NCBI GenBank assembly: GCA_045650705.1
Contig: JAZRRK010000055.1
Coordinates: forward strand, 35,229-99,228
Direction of reading: 5' to 3'
DNA from: UMGS1781 sp045650705
GTDB taxonomy: Bacteria > Bacillota > Clostridia > TANB77 > CAG-508
Length of the DNA stretch: 64,000 nucleotides
The translations under genes and the position numbers were made by a program. The notes under the pieces are model-generated. The model saw nothing but the letters and a program-made list of their open reading frames with translations. It was not told where the DNA came from and ran no database searches. Shown here piece by piece: positions 15,181 to 23,471 of this stretch. Positions within the stretch are counted from its first letter, which is position 1, and the number at the start of each line of letters is the position of its first letter.

Positions 15181-15669
15181 ATGGAAGAAAAAACAATGGA
15201 GTTCAAAGAAAAAGTTGTAGCTATAAACAGAGTTGCAAAAGTTGTTAAAGGTGGTAGAAATTTCAGATTTAGCGCAGTAGTTGTTGTTGGAGATGAAAAC
15301 GGACACGTAGGTATTGGAAATGGTAAAGCAGCAGAAGTTCCAGATGCAATAAAAAAAGCTATTGAAGATGCTAAAAAGAATTTAATAGAAGTTCCAATCG
15401 TAGGAACAACAGTACCACACGAATATTTAGGTACATTTGGTTCAGCAAGCGTATTAATAAAACCAGGAGCTCAAGGTTCTGGACTTATTGCTGGAGGTAG
15501 CGTAAGACCTATATTAGAATTAGCTGGATATAGAGATATCAAAACAAAAGTTATTGGTACAAATAATCCAAGAAATGTAGGATATGCAACAATGAACGCA
15601 TTAGAAAATATGGCAACAGCTGAAAGCATAGCTAAAAAAAGAGGAAAAAAAGTAGAAGAAATAGTTTAG
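15181..15669 (+). CDS. rpsE: Ribosomal protein S5 (uS5)
   Basis: A 162-residue protein with FKEKVVAINRVAKVVKGGRNFRFSA (double-stranded-RNA-binding domain) and GIGNGKAAEVPDAIKKAIEDAKKNL. S5 forms part of the mRNA entry channel and the decoding fidelity region. Usually rpmD (L30) follows rpsE, but here rplO comes next and no L30 frame exists in the 121-bp gap. Confidence 0.95.
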   Translation: MEEKTMEFKEKVVAINRVAKVVKGGRNFRFSAVVVVGDENGHVGIGNGKAAEVPDAIKKAIEDAKKNLIEVPIVGTTVPHEYLGTFGSASVLIKPGAQGSGLIAGGSVRPILELAGYRDIKTKVIGTNNPRNVGYATMNALENMATAESIAKKRGKKVEEIV

Positions 15670-15726
15670 AATATATCCGTGAAGAGTTATATGTACGAAA
15701 TTCATTCTTTATAACTTTAGTGAAAA

Positions 15727-15783
15727 GTGAATAGTGAAGAGTGAATAGTACAAAATTTGCTCTTTGCAAATTTTGAAGGAGGG
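15727..15783 (+). repeat. AGTGAATAGT module ending in the rplO Shine-Dalgarno sequence
   Basis: GTGAATAGTGAAGAGTGAAT, then AAAATTTGC-TCTT-GCAAATTTT, then GAAGGAGGG. The AAAATTTGC/GCAAATTTT hairpin sits right before the ribosome binding site. Confidence 0.65.
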
Positions 15784-15790
15784 AAAACAG

Positions 15791-16225
15791 ATGGAATTAG
15801 GAAGCATAAAGTCAGCTACAAAAAGAGAGACATCTAAAAGAGTTGGACGTGGAATGGGTTCAGGTCTAGGAAAAACTTCTGGTAGAGGACATAAAGGACA
15901 AAAAGCAAGATCAGGCGGAGGAGTAAGACGTGGATTTGAAGGTGGTCAAACACCATTATATAGAAGATTACCTAAAAGAGGATTCAAAAATATTCATGCT
16001 AAAACTTATACAGAAGTAACTTTAACAATGTTAAATCAAGTAAAACAAGAAGAAGTTACAGCTGAAAGTTTAATACAAGATGGAATTATTAGCAAAGCTA
16101 ATGACGGAATAGTTATTTTAGGAACTGGAAAATTAGAAAGAAAATTAACAGTTAAAGCTAGCAGATTCACAAATTCAGCTGCAAAAGCAATAGAAACAGC
16201 TGGTGGAAAAGCAGAGGTGATTTAA
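15791..16225 (+). CDS. rplO: Ribosomal protein L15 (uL15)
   Basis: A 144-residue protein MELGSIKSATKRETSKRVGRGMGSGLGKTSGRGHKGQKARSGGG..., the glycine/arginine-rich L15 N-terminus followed by the globular domain. The ATG at 15791 follows GGAGGG; sequence upstream belongs to a repeat. L15 is a late-stage assembly protein of the large subunit. It ends inside the ribosome binding site of secY. Confidence 0.95.
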   Translation: MELGSIKSATKRETSKRVGRGMGSGLGKTSGRGHKGQKARSGGGVRRGFEGGQTPLYRRLPKRGFKNIHAKTYTEVTLTMLNQVKQEEVTAESLIQDGIISKANDGIVILGTGKLERKLTVKASRFTNSAAKAIETAGGKAEVI

Positions 16226-16226
16226 T

Positions 16227-17564
16227 TTGTTTAAAACAATTAAAAATGCCTTAAAAACTCCAGATATTAGAAAAAGAATATTATATACATTACTTCTAAT
16301 CGTAGTATTCAGATTTGGATGTTATATAACAGTTCCTGGAGTTGATGCAATTGCTTTACAAAATATAGCATCAGGTTCTACAACAAGTATATCTGGATTA
16401 ATAGATATTATTTCAGGTGGAGCATTTTCAAGATTTTCAATATTTGCTATGACAATTACGCCATATATTACAGCGTCAATTGTTATACAATTATTAGGAA
16501 TGGTAATACCTTCTTTAGAAAGATTAATTAAAGAAGGTGGAGAAGAAGGTAAAGCTAAAATAAATAAATACACAAAAATGTTAACTTTATTATTAGCTTT
16601 AATAGAAGCTATAGGACTATACTTAACATATAGTAATACATATAGTGGTTATGGAGTATTTGTAAATCCAGGATTAAAAACAGGAGCATTAGTAGTAATA
16701 TCACTAGTTGCAGGAACAGCATTATTAATGTGGCTTGGAGAACAAATAACAAATAAAGGTATAGGTAATGGAATATCATTAATAATCTTTATAGGTATTA
16801 TATCATCATTACCATCAGTTGTTACAACGTTATTTAGAAGAATATTTGTAACTGGAGTTGGGTTTAGTACAACAGGATTAATAACAGCACTTGCAATAGC
16901 TGTAGGAGCACTAATTTTAGTTGCAGGAGTTGTATTTGTACAACAAGCAGAAAGAAGAGTACCAGTACAATATGCAAAAAAAGTAGTTGGTAGAAAAATG
17001 TATGGAGGGCAAAATACACATATACCATTAAAATTAGCAATGGCAGGTGTAATGCCAGTAATTTTTGCATCATCACTTCTAACATTTCCAGCTATGATTA
17101 TACCAATGTTTAATAGCAATATTGCTACAGCTACAGGATTTTGGGCAGGAGTATATAAGTTTTCATTATCTACATCATCTGCACAATTTGGTATAGGATA
17201 TACAGTAGCAAACGCAATAGTATACTTTATATTAATAGTAGCATTTACATATTTTTATACATATGCAACATTTAATCCAACAGAGGTTTCTAATAATATA
17301 AAGAAAAATGGTGGATTTATACCAGGTATTAGAGCAGGAAAACCAACAACAGAATATTTATCATCAATAATGAGAAAATTAACATTATTTGGTGGAATTT
17401 TCTTAAGTTTAATTGCGATTTTACCAATGCTATTAAGCTTTACAAATTTGAATATAACATTTGGAGGAACATCAATATTAATCGTAGTAGGAGTTGCGCT
17501 AGAAACAGTACAACAACTAGAATCAAGATTAGTAATGAGACACTATAAAGGATTTTTAGAATAA
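16227..17564 (+). CDS. secY: Preprotein translocase subunit SecY
   Basis: A 445-residue integral membrane protein starting from TTG, directly after rplO, with GAGGTGA as the ribosome binding site. It shows the ten-helix SecY pattern, the FRFGCYITVPG plug-proximal region, GITPYITASIVIQLL-like helix 2 (around residue 80) and the cytosolic loop QQAERRVPVQYAKKVVGRK that contacts SecA and the ribosome. It forms the protein-conducting channel with SecE and SecG (not in this window). Confidence 0.96.
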   Translation: MFKTIKNALKTPDIRKRILYTLLLIVVFRFGCYITVPGVDAIALQNIASGSTTSISGLIDIISGGAFSRFSIFAMTITPYITASIVIQLLGMVIPSLERLIKEGGEEGKAKINKYTKMLTLLLALIEAIGLYLTYSNTYSGYGVFVNPGLKTGALVVISLVAGTALLMWLGEQITNKGIGNGISLIIFIGIISSLPSVVTTLFRRIFVTGVGFSTTGLITALAIAVGALILVAGVVFVQQAERRVPVQYAKKVVGRKMYGGQNTHIPLKLAMAGVMPVIFASSLLTFPAMIIPMFNSNIATATGFWAGVYKFSLSTSSAQFGIGYTVANAIVYFILIVAFTYFYTYATFNPTEVSNNIKKNGGFIPGIRAGKPTTEYLSSIMRKLTLFGGIFLSLIAILPMLLSFTNLNITFGGTSILIVVGVALETVQQLESRLVMRHYKGFLE

Positions 17565-17565
17565 A

Positions 17566-17692
17566 ACGAATGAAAAGCGGCATCTCGCACATTTTCATCA
17601 ATTGCAAAAAATGCTCGATGTACATTTGTACACCTCCGCTTTTTGCAATTTCTGAAAATGCGTGATATACCACTTTTACTTCGTTTTTTATA
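17566..17692. repeat. Long imperfect palindrome, repeat family C
   Basis: An approximately 125-bp imperfect hairpin whose arms begin AAAACGAATGAAAAGCGG and end ACCACTTTTACTTCGTTTT, with ATTGCAAAAAATGCTC opposite CCGCTTTTTGCAAT and a CTCGATGTACATTTGTACAC centre. It follows secY and may act as terminator or processing site. A fragment of the same family lies at 46036-46066. Confidence 0.65.
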
Positions 17693-17711
17693 TAATAAAA
17701 TATAAGAATGA

Positions 17712-17818
17712 ATCAAAAGCGAGTATTGTTAGGAAAGCAAGGAAAAATTTTTGAGACTATACAAAGGTATGTCGATAAAATTTTTACGCAGCTTGACAAC
17801 GCAAGACGATGTTTTTCA
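17712..17818 (+). repeat. Interspersed repeat, family B
   Basis: Begins GCGAGTATTGTTAGGAAAGC and ends CGCAAGACGATGTTTTTCA; close to the copy before rplB (8453-8565). Here the adk ribosome binding site lies downstream of the repeat and is intact. Confidence 0.7.
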
Positions 17819-17839
17819 TTCATTCAGATGGAGGAAATT

Positions 17840-18493
17840 ATGTTCATAGTATTATTAGGTGCACCAGGAAGTGGAAAAGGAACAGTAGGAAAAATATTAG
17901 CAGAAAATTTAAAATTAGCACATATATCAACAGGAGATTTATTTAGAGAAAATTTAAAAAATGAAACAGAATTAGGAAAAGAAGCAAAAGTATATATGGA
18001 TAAAGGAGAACTTGTTCCAGATGAACTAACAGTTAGAATGTTAGAAAAAAGAATGGAAGAATCAGATGTAGAAAATGGAGCAATTTTAGATGGATTCCCA
18101 AGAACAAAAAATCAAGCAGAAGTTTTAGATAAACTATTAGAATCAAAAGGAAATAAAGTAGATATGGCTTTAAATATCGATGTTCCATTTGAAGAAATAG
18201 TAGAAAGAATTGCAAATAGAAGAAGTTGCAGAGGATGCTCAGCAATATACAATGTAGTATTCAATCCACCAAAACAAGAAGGAAAATGCGATGAATGTGG
18301 AGGAGAACTATATCAAAGAGAAGACCAAAAACCAGAAGTAGTACAAAATAGATTAGAAGTATATAAAGCTTCATCAGAAGAACTAATAACATACTATTCA
18401 GAAAGAAATGTACTAAGAACAGAAAAAGCTGGAGACCAAGCAGGAAGAACATCATACGATGTAGCAGCTGAAGTTGAGGCTGATTTAAAATAA
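17840..18493 (+). CDS. adk: Adenylate kinase, zinc-containing
   Basis: A 217-residue enzyme beginning MFIVLLGAPGSGKGTVGKIL, with the P-loop GAPGSGKGT (residues 7-15) and the LID domain bearing CRGCSAIYNVVFNP...CDECGG, the four-cysteine zinc site of Gram-positive adenylate kinases. It converts ATP plus AMP to two ADP. The ATG at 17840 follows GGAGGAAATT; a longer frame upstream reads through a repeat and is rejected. Standard position after secY. Confidence 0.96.
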   Translation: MFIVLLGAPGSGKGTVGKILAENLKLAHISTGDLFRENLKNETELGKEAKVYMDKGELVPDELTVRMLEKRMEESDVENGAILDGFPRTKNQAEVLDKLLESKGNKVDMALNIDVPFEEIVERIANRRSCRGCSAIYNVVFNPPKQEGKCDECGGELYQREDQKPEVVQNRLEVYKASSEELITYYSERNVLRTEKAGDQAGRTSYDVAAEVEADLK

Positions 18494-18502
18494 AAGATAA
18501 AA

Positions 18503-18554
18503 AAAGAACCCTCCGTCACCCTACGGGTGCCACCTCCCTTGTTAAAGGAGGTTT
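18503..18554. repeat. CCTCC...GGAGG intergenic repeat
   Basis: AGAACCCTCCGTCACC-TAC-GGGTGCCACCTCCC followed by TTGTTAAAGGAGG. Part of a repeat class (also at 29386, 46079, 46150, 60947 and 61010) with CCTCC/CCCC arms, a GTTAAAG loop and a variable inner hairpin. Confidence 0.7.
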
Positions 18555-18577
18555 GTAGCGGCGACCATTGGTCGTCC
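18555..18577. repeat. GGGGCGACC interspersed palindromic repeat
   Basis: Reads GCGGCGACCATTGGTCGTCC, between the two CCTCC/CCCC repeat units of the adk-map gap. Confidence 0.75.
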
Positions 18578-18602
18578 ATTCTTCAAAGACACTAATCGCA
18601 TG

Positions 18603-18650
18603 TAAGCCCCTTTAATAAGGGGGCTGTCAGCGAAGCTGACTGGGGGTTCT
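18603..18650. repeat. GCCCC...GGGGGC intergenic repeat
   Basis: AAGCCCCTTTAATAAGGGGG, then CTGTCAGCGAAGCTGACTGG and GGGTTCT. Same class as 29386-29440 and, inverted, 61010-61062. Confidence 0.7.
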
Positions 18651-18677
18651 AAAAACAAATATAAGGAAGTAAAAAAA

Positions 18678-19454
18678 TTGGTAACAATAAAATCTAAAAG
18701 AGAAATAGAAATTATGAAAGAAGCTTGTAAAATAGCTTATTTAACACAAAAAAAAGTAGAAGAAGCAATAAAACCAGGGATATCAACTATGGAACTGGAT
18801 AGGATAGCAGAAGAATTTATAAAAAGCCAAAATGCAATTCCTGCACAAAAAAATTATCCTCATCCAGATACTAGAATAATGCCATTCCCTGCAACTTTAT
18901 GTATTTCTATAAATGATGTAGTAATTCATGGAATTCCATCTAAAAAAATTATTTTAAGAGAAGGTGACTTAGTAAGTGTAGACTTAGTAGTTTTTAAAAA
19001 TGGATTTCACGGAGATTGTGCAAGAACATATATTGTAGGAAATACTTCTGCGGAGAATAAGAAATTAGTAGATGTTACAAAACAAGCTTTTTTTGAAGGA
19101 ATAAAATATGCAAAAAAAGGAAATAGAATAGGAGATATTTCTAGTGCAATAGGAAATTTTGTAAATAAAAATGGATTTTCAGTAGTAAGAGAATTTCAAG
19201 GTCATGGAATTGGAAGAGAGATGCATGAAGATCCAGGGATACCAAACTATGGAAAACCTGGAAAAGGAATAAGACTTGAACCAGGCATGACTTTAGCAAT
19301 AGAACCAATGGTAATTGCTGGAAAGCCTGATATATGTGAACTAGAAGACGGTTGGACAATAATTACTGAAGATGGAACTTCAGCAGCTCATTATGAAAAT
19401 ACAATTTTAATTACAGAAAACGAACCAGAAATATTGACAATTCAGGTAAAATAG
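18678..19454 (+). CDS. map: Methionine aminopeptidase, type I
   Basis: A 258-residue enzyme starting from TTG, preceded by AAGGAAG. Metal ligands are visible: Asp of SVDLVVF, Asp of HGDCART, His of GHGIGREMHE, Glu of AIEPM and Glu of TEDGTSAAHYENT. It removes the initiator methionine from nascent proteins. The active-site His before HGIPS is also present (VVIHGIPS). Its 3' end contains the promoter of infA. Confidence 0.95.
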   Translation: MVTIKSKREIEIMKEACKIAYLTQKKVEEAIKPGISTMELDRIAEEFIKSQNAIPAQKNYPHPDTRIMPFPATLCISINDVVIHGIPSKKIILREGDLVSVDLVVFKNGFHGDCARTYIVGNTSAENKKLVDVTKQAFFEGIKYAKKGNRIGDISSAIGNFVNKNGFSVVREFQGHGIGREMHEDPGIPNYGKPGKGIRLEPGMTLAIEPMVIAGKPDICELEDGWTIITEDGTSAAHYENTILITENEPEILTIQVK

Positions 19455-19462
19455 TGTATAAT
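19434..19462 (+). promoter_or_regulatory. Consensus promoter for infA and the alpha block
   Basis: TTGACA (19434-19439), 17-bp spacer, TATAAT (19457-19462); both hexamers match consensus exactly. The -35 box lies within the last codons of map. Confidence 0.85.
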
Positions 19463-19513
19463 ATACAAGTTATTTAATGTAAATAAAAATATTCTTTATG
19501 GGGGGAATAAAAA

Positions 19514-19732
19514 TTGTCTAAAGAAGATGTTATAGAAGTAGAGGGAACAGTAGTAGAAAGCTTACCTAATACACAGTTTAAAGTAGAACTTGAAAATGGG
19601 CATCAAGTACTAGCACATATTTCAGGAAAACTTAGAATGAACTATATAAAAATACTTCCAGGAGATAAAGTAAAATTAGAATTATCGCCATATGACTTAA
19701 CTAAAGGCAGAATAACTTGGCGAGACAAATAA
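19514..19732 (+). CDS. infA: Translation initiation factor IF-1
   Basis: A 72-residue OB-fold protein starting from TTG, preceded by GGGGGG. MSKEDVIEVEGTVVESLPNTQFKVELENGHQVLAHISGKLRMNYIKILPGDKV is the classical IF-1 sequence. It occupies the A site during initiation. The KOW-domain gene found between map and infA in many Clostridia is absent here. Confidence 0.96.
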   Translation: MSKEDVIEVEGTVVESLPNTQFKVELENGHQVLAHISGKLRMNYIKILPGDKVKLELSPYDLTKGRITWRDK

Positions 19733-19771
19733 AAATAGATAAAAATTTCTAGATAATATGAGGTGAAAAAA

Positions 19772-19885
19772 ATGAAAGTAAGACCATCAGTAAAAAAAAT
19801 GTGTGAAAAATGTAAAGTAATTAAAAGAAAAGGTGTTACAAGAGTAATCTGTGAAAACCCAAAACACAAACAAAGACAAGGTTAA
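19772..19885 (+). CDS. rpmJ: Ribosomal protein L36 (bL36)
   Basis: A 37-residue protein MKVRPSVKKMCEKCKVIKRK...ENPKHKQRQG with the C-C-C-H zinc site (CEKC, C, H). It is too short for many gene finders but lies in its standard place between infA and rpsM, behind an AGGTG site. Confidence 0.95.
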   Translation: MKVRPSVKKMCEKCKVIKRKGVTRVICENPKHKQRQG

Positions 19886-20027
19886 TTATAACCTAAAACT
19901 TAATTTAAGTTAATACATAAAAATAGTGCGGCTGTCTTAAAAGAAATTTTAAGAATATCTATTTTTATTATTATATATTATACAATCCAAAAAAAATATT
20001 AATTTAATAGAAGAGGTGAAATTTTAT

Positions 20028-20390
20028 ATGGCACGTATAGCAGGTGTTGACTTACCTAAAGAAAAAAGAATTGAAATAGGACTTACATACATCTATGGAA
20101 TAGGTAGAACAAGTTCTAATAAAATATTAGCAGCAGCTAAAGTAAATCCAGATATTAGAGTAAAAGATTTGACAGATGATCAAGTACAAGATATCAGAAA
20201 AGCTATGGAAGGATACAAAGTTGAAGGTGACTTAAGAAGAGAAGTAGCTTTAAATATAAAAAGACTTACAGAAATAGGATGCTTTAGAGGAACAAGACAT
20301 AAAAGAGGATTACCAGTTAGAGGACAAAGAACAAAAACTAATGCACGTACAAGAAAAGGTCCTAGAAAATTAGTAAGCAAAAAGAAATAA
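20028..20390 (+). CDS. rpsM: Ribosomal protein S13 (uS13)
   Basis: A 120-residue protein MARIAGVDLPKEKRIEIGLTYIYGIG... with RGLPVRGQRTKTNARTRKGPRK near the end. S13 bridges the subunits and contacts P-site tRNA. The ATG at 20028 follows AGAGGTGAAATTTTAT. Confidence 0.96.
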   Translation: MARIAGVDLPKEKRIEIGLTYIYGIGRTSSNKILAAAKVNPDIRVKDLTDDQVQDIRKAMEGYKVEGDLRREVALNIKRLTEIGCFRGTRHKRGLPVRGQRTKTNARTRKGPRKLVSKKK

Positions 20391-20400
20391 TAGAATAATA

Positions 20401-20450
20401 AAAAGTGAAGAATAAAAGTAAAATTTATTTTACAAATTTTGAAAAGGAGG
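20401..20450 (+). repeat. Hairpin module ending in the rpsK Shine-Dalgarno sequence
   Basis: AAAAGTGAAGAATAAAAGTA, then AAAATTTAT-TTT-ACAAATTTT, then GAAAAGGAGG. Same layout as the modules before rplN, rpsN, rplO and porB, though more diverged. Confidence 0.5.
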
Positions 20451-20459
20451 AAGAGCTAA

Positions 20460-20858
20460 ATGGCAAAACCAACAACATCACAAAAAGTAACTAGAACAAG
20501 AGATAGAAAAAACATAGAAAAAGGAGAAGCTCATATTCATTCTAGTTTCAATAATACAATAGTTACAATTACAGATGAAAGAGGAAATGTAATTTCTTGG
20601 GCAAGCGCTGGAGAATTAGGATTTAAAGGTTCTAGAAAAAGTACACCATTTGCTGCAGGAGAAGCTGCATTAACAGCTGCAAAAGCAGGTATGGAACATG
20701 GATTAAAAAGTGTAGCAGTATTTGTAAAAGGACCAGGTTCAGGAAGAGAAGCTGCTATAAGATCATTACAAACAGCTGGATTAGAAATTACAGCTATAAA
20801 AGATGTTACTCCAATTCCACATAATGGTTGTAGACCACCAAAAAGAAGAAGAGTATAG
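20460..20858 (+). CDS. rpsK: Ribosomal protein S11 (uS11)
   Basis: A 132-residue protein containing GEAHIHSSFNNTIVTITDERGNVISWASAGELGFKGSRKSTPFAA and the closing PIPHNGCRPPKRRRV. S11 forms part of the platform that holds mRNA at the exit site. Normal length. Confidence 0.96.
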   Translation: MAKPTTSQKVTRTRDRKNIEKGEAHIHSSFNNTIVTITDERGNVISWASAGELGFKGSRKSTPFAAGEAALTAAKAGMEHGLKSVAVFVKGPGSGREAAIRSLQTAGLEITAIKDVTPIPHNGCRPPKRRRV

Positions 20859-20867
20859 ATTATATTT

Positions 20868-20995
20868 AGTTAATAGTTAATAGTGAAGAGTTAAAAGTTA
20901 ATAGTTAATGAAAATTTTTTGTTAAGAATTAACAAAAAATTAACAAAAATTATTCACTATTCAATATTCACCATTCACTATTCACTACGAAGAAT
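20868..20995. repeat. AGTTAATAGTGAA / TTCACTATTCA inverted array
   Basis: The left half has AGTTAATAGTGAAGAG and further AGTTAATAG units; the right half has TTCACTATTCAATATTCACC and TTCACTATTCACTA. The halves are inverted, with a TTTTTTGTTAAGAATTAACAAAAAA hairpin between (20917-20941). The array fills the rpsK-rpsD gap. Confidence 0.6.
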
Positions 20996-21016
20996 AAAGA
21001 AATGGAGGAAAATGAA

Positions 21017-21637
21017 ATGTCAAGATATAAAGACGAACAATGCCGTATTTGCCGTAGAGAAGGGCAAAAATTGTTCTTAAAAGGTTCAAGATGTTATACA
21101 GATAAATGTAGTGTAACAAGAAGAAACTATGCACCAGGAGAACATGGACAAGGAAAGAAAAAATTATCTGAATATGGAACACAATTAAGAGAAAAACAAA
21201 AAACAAAATCTTTTTATGGAGTAGGAGAAAAACAATTTAGAAAATACTTCGAAATGGCTGAAAATAAAAAAGGAATTACAGGTGAAAACTTACTTCAAAT
21301 ATTAGAAAGTAGATTAGATAACGTAGTATACAGAGCTGGATTTGGTTCTTCAAGAGCACAAGCTAGACAACTTGTAAACCATGGACATTTTGATGTTAAT
21401 GGTCAAAAAGTTGATATTCCATCATACTTAGTAAAAGCAGGAGATGTAATATCAGTAAGAGAAATCAAACAAGATAATAAAACAATAAAAGCAAATATAG
21501 AAGCAAACAGACCAACACCAGAATGGTTAGAAAGAAATAACGAAAAATTACAAGTAAAAGTAATTAGATTAGCATCAAGAGAAGACGTAGATATACCAGT
21601 TGAAGAGCACTTAATCGTAGAGTTATATTCTAAATAG
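21017..21637 (+). CDS. rpsD: Ribosomal protein S4 (uS4)
   Basis: A 206-residue protein MSRYKDEQCRICRREGQKLFLKGSRCYTDKCSVTRRNYAPGEHGQG..., the cysteine-containing S4 form with a CxxC...C...C zinc-type N-terminus. The S4 RNA-binding domain is seen as RLDNVVYRAGFGSSRAQARQLVNHGHFDVNG. I use the ATG at 21017, which has GGAGG upstream. S4 starts small-subunit assembly. Confidence 0.96.
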   Translation: MSRYKDEQCRICRREGQKLFLKGSRCYTDKCSVTRRNYAPGEHGQGKKKLSEYGTQLREKQKTKSFYGVGEKQFRKYFEMAENKKGITGENLLQILESRLDNVVYRAGFGSSRAQARQLVNHGHFDVNGQKVDIPSYLVKAGDVISVREIKQDNKTIKANIEANRPTPEWLERNNEKLQVKVIRLASREDVDIPVEEHLIVELYSK

Positions 21638-21707
21638 AATTTAGAATTTAGAGTTTGGAATTTAGAAATTATTCTAAATACAAAACTAAATTAGGAGGTT
21701 AAAATTA

Positions 21708-22655
21708 ATGATTGAATTTGAAAAACCAAACATTGAATGCCTAGCAATAAATGAAGACGAAAGCTATGGAAAATTCGTATGTGAACCTTTAGAGAGAGGA
21801 TATGGAATGACAATAGGAAATTCTTTAAGAAGAATTCTTCTATCATCATTACCAGGAGCAGCAATAACTAGTGTAAAAATTGAAGGTGTATTACATGAAT
21901 TTTCTAGCATACCAAATGTAATAGAAGATGTACCAGAAATTATAGTAAATTTAAAAAGTGTAAGATTAAAAATGCACGATAATGAAGAAAAAACTATAAA
22001 AATAGAATTTAATGGCGAGGGCGAAGTTAAAGCAGGAGATATAATAACAGATTCATCTATAGAAATATTAAATCCAGATTTACATATAGCAACGGTAGCA
22101 GAAGGTGGCTCTTTGTGCATGGAAATGACTGTTGATAAAGGCAGAGGATATAATGTTGCAGAAAAAAATAAAAAAGAGAATCAAGCAATAGATGTATTAC
22201 CAATAGATTCTATATTTACACCAGTAAAAAAGGTGAATTATTCAGTTGAGAATACAAGAGTTGGTCAATCAATAGATTATGATAAATTAACTATAGAAGT
22301 ATGGACAGATGGAAGCTTAAAAGCATATGAAGCATTAAGCTTAGCAGCAAAAGTAATGACAGGGCATTTAGAACTATTCATAGATTTATCAGAAGCAGCT
22401 AGAAATACAAAAGTTATGGTAGAAAAAGCTGAATCTAAGAGAGAAAGAATTTTAGAAATGCCTATAGAAGATTTAGAATTATCTGTAAGATCATATAATT
22501 GTTTAAAAAGAGCTGGAATATCAACAGTTCAAGATTTAGCAAATAAAACAGAAGCAGACATGATGAAAGTAAGAAATCTAGGTAAAAAATCACTAGATGA
22601 AGTTATTAACAAATTACATTCATTAGAATTAAGTTTTGCATCTGAAGATGAATAA
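21708..22655 (+). CDS. rpoA: RNA polymerase alpha subunit
   Basis: A 315-residue protein. The N-terminal assembly domain includes GYGMTIGNSLRRILLSSLPGAAITSVKIEGV and the C-terminal domain includes LSVRSYNCLKRAGISTVQDLANKTEADMMKVRNLGKKSLDEV, which binds UP elements and activators. It dimerises to scaffold the polymerase. Standard alpha-operon position between rpsD and rplQ. Confidence 0.97.
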   Translation: MIEFEKPNIECLAINEDESYGKFVCEPLERGYGMTIGNSLRRILLSSLPGAAITSVKIEGVLHEFSSIPNVIEDVPEIIVNLKSVRLKMHDNEEKTIKIEFNGEGEVKAGDIITDSSIEILNPDLHIATVAEGGSLCMEMTVDKGRGYNVAEKNKKENQAIDVLPIDSIFTPVKKVNYSVENTRVGQSIDYDKLTIEVWTDGSLKAYEALSLAAKVMTGHLELFIDLSEAARNTKVMVEKAESKRERILEMPIEDLELSVRSYNCLKRAGISTVQDLANKTEADMMKVRNLGKKSLDEVINKLHSLELSFASEDE

Positions 22656-22688
22656 TAGGTATTATTAAAGAAAGGGAGGCTGAAAGAA

Positions 22689-23210
22689 TTGGCTAGAAGA
22701 AAATTAGGTAGAACAACAGACCAAAGAATGGCAATGCTTAAAAGTTTAACAACAGATTTACTAGTATATGGAAGAATAGAAACAACAGAATCTAGAGCTA
22801 AAGAAGTAAGAAGATTAGCTGAAAACTTAATAGCATTAGCAATTAGAGAAAAAGATAACTTCGAAACAGTAGAAGTTAAAGTGGTTAAAGCAAAATTAGA
22901 TAGCAAAGGTAACAAAGAATTAGAAAAAGTTACAAGCAAAAATGGTAAAGAATATTTAAGAGTAGTTAAAGAAGAAAAAATGGAAAAAAGACAAAAAGAT
23001 ATGCCATCAAGACTAAATGCAAGAAGAAAAATAATGGCTAAAACAAATAAAGTAAAAGACTCTGAAGGTAATAAAATAGATTTACCAGCAAAACTTTTTG
23101 GAGAAATAGCTGCAAAATATGATAAAAGAGAAGGCGGTTATACAAGAATATATAAAATGGGTCCAAGAAGAGGAGATTGTGCAGAAACAGTTATAATAGA
23201 ATTAGTATAA
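22689..23210 (+). CDS. rplQ: Ribosomal protein L17 (bL17), with internal insertion
   Basis: Starts from TTG (MARRKLGRTTDQRMAMLKSLTTDLLVYGRIETTE) and ends with the conserved GGYTRIYKMGPRRGDCAETVIIELV. At 173 residues it is about 50 longer than the usual 115-125: a Lys/Glu-rich insertion lies at about residues 57-105 (VKVVKAKLDSKGNKELEKV and on). L17 lies near the tunnel exit. GGGAGG site. Last ribosomal gene of the cluster. Confidence 0.94.
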   Translation: MARRKLGRTTDQRMAMLKSLTTDLLVYGRIETTESRAKEVRRLAENLIALAIREKDNFETVEVKVVKAKLDSKGNKELEKVTSKNGKEYLRVVKEEKMEKRQKDMPSRLNARRKIMAKTNKVKDSEGNKIDLPAKLFGEIAAKYDKREGGYTRIYKMGPRRGDCAETVIIELV

Positions 23211-23229
23211 TGCAAAGGAGATGTGAAAT

Positions 23230-23391
23230 ATGTTAGCAAAATCATGGAAAAAAATATGTTTATTTATTTTAATAATTGCATGTTTGTGGAACATAATTTC
23301 AAAAATCGTAGATAGAATATCTTTTGATGAAACAGTAAATAGTGTAAAAGAAAACTATGAACAGAAAGAAGATAATACTAACATAGCATAA
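23230..23391 (+). CDS. Hypothetical single-span membrane protein (53 aa)
   Basis: MLAKSWKKICLFILIIACLWNIISKIV forms one N-terminal membrane helix with a positive leading end, followed by a soluble acidic tail of about 25 residues. An AAAGGAGATGTGAAAT site precedes it, 19 bp after rplQ, so it is probably co-transcribed. Not recognised; a short bitopic protein. Confidence 0.55.
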   Translation: MLAKSWKKICLFILIIACLWNIISKIVDRISFDETVNSVKENYEQKEDNTNIA

Positions 23392-23471
23392 CTTATAATG
23401 TACATGGACAAATAATATAAGGAAAGAAACTAAAAGGGACTTTCTATATAATAAAAAGGAGTGAAATCGAA

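Noticed and set aside
17440..17673. Minus-strand frame encoding a peptide with YHAFSEIAKSGGVQMYIEHF
   Set aside because: It looks protein-like but spans the family C palindrome and the end of secY. No ribosome binding site; it is a by-product of the repeat.
20868..20995. CRISPR array in the rpsK-rpsD gap or other repeat gaps
   Set aside because: The repeats are short, unevenly spaced and inverted relative to each other, without unique spacers of constant length or cas genes.
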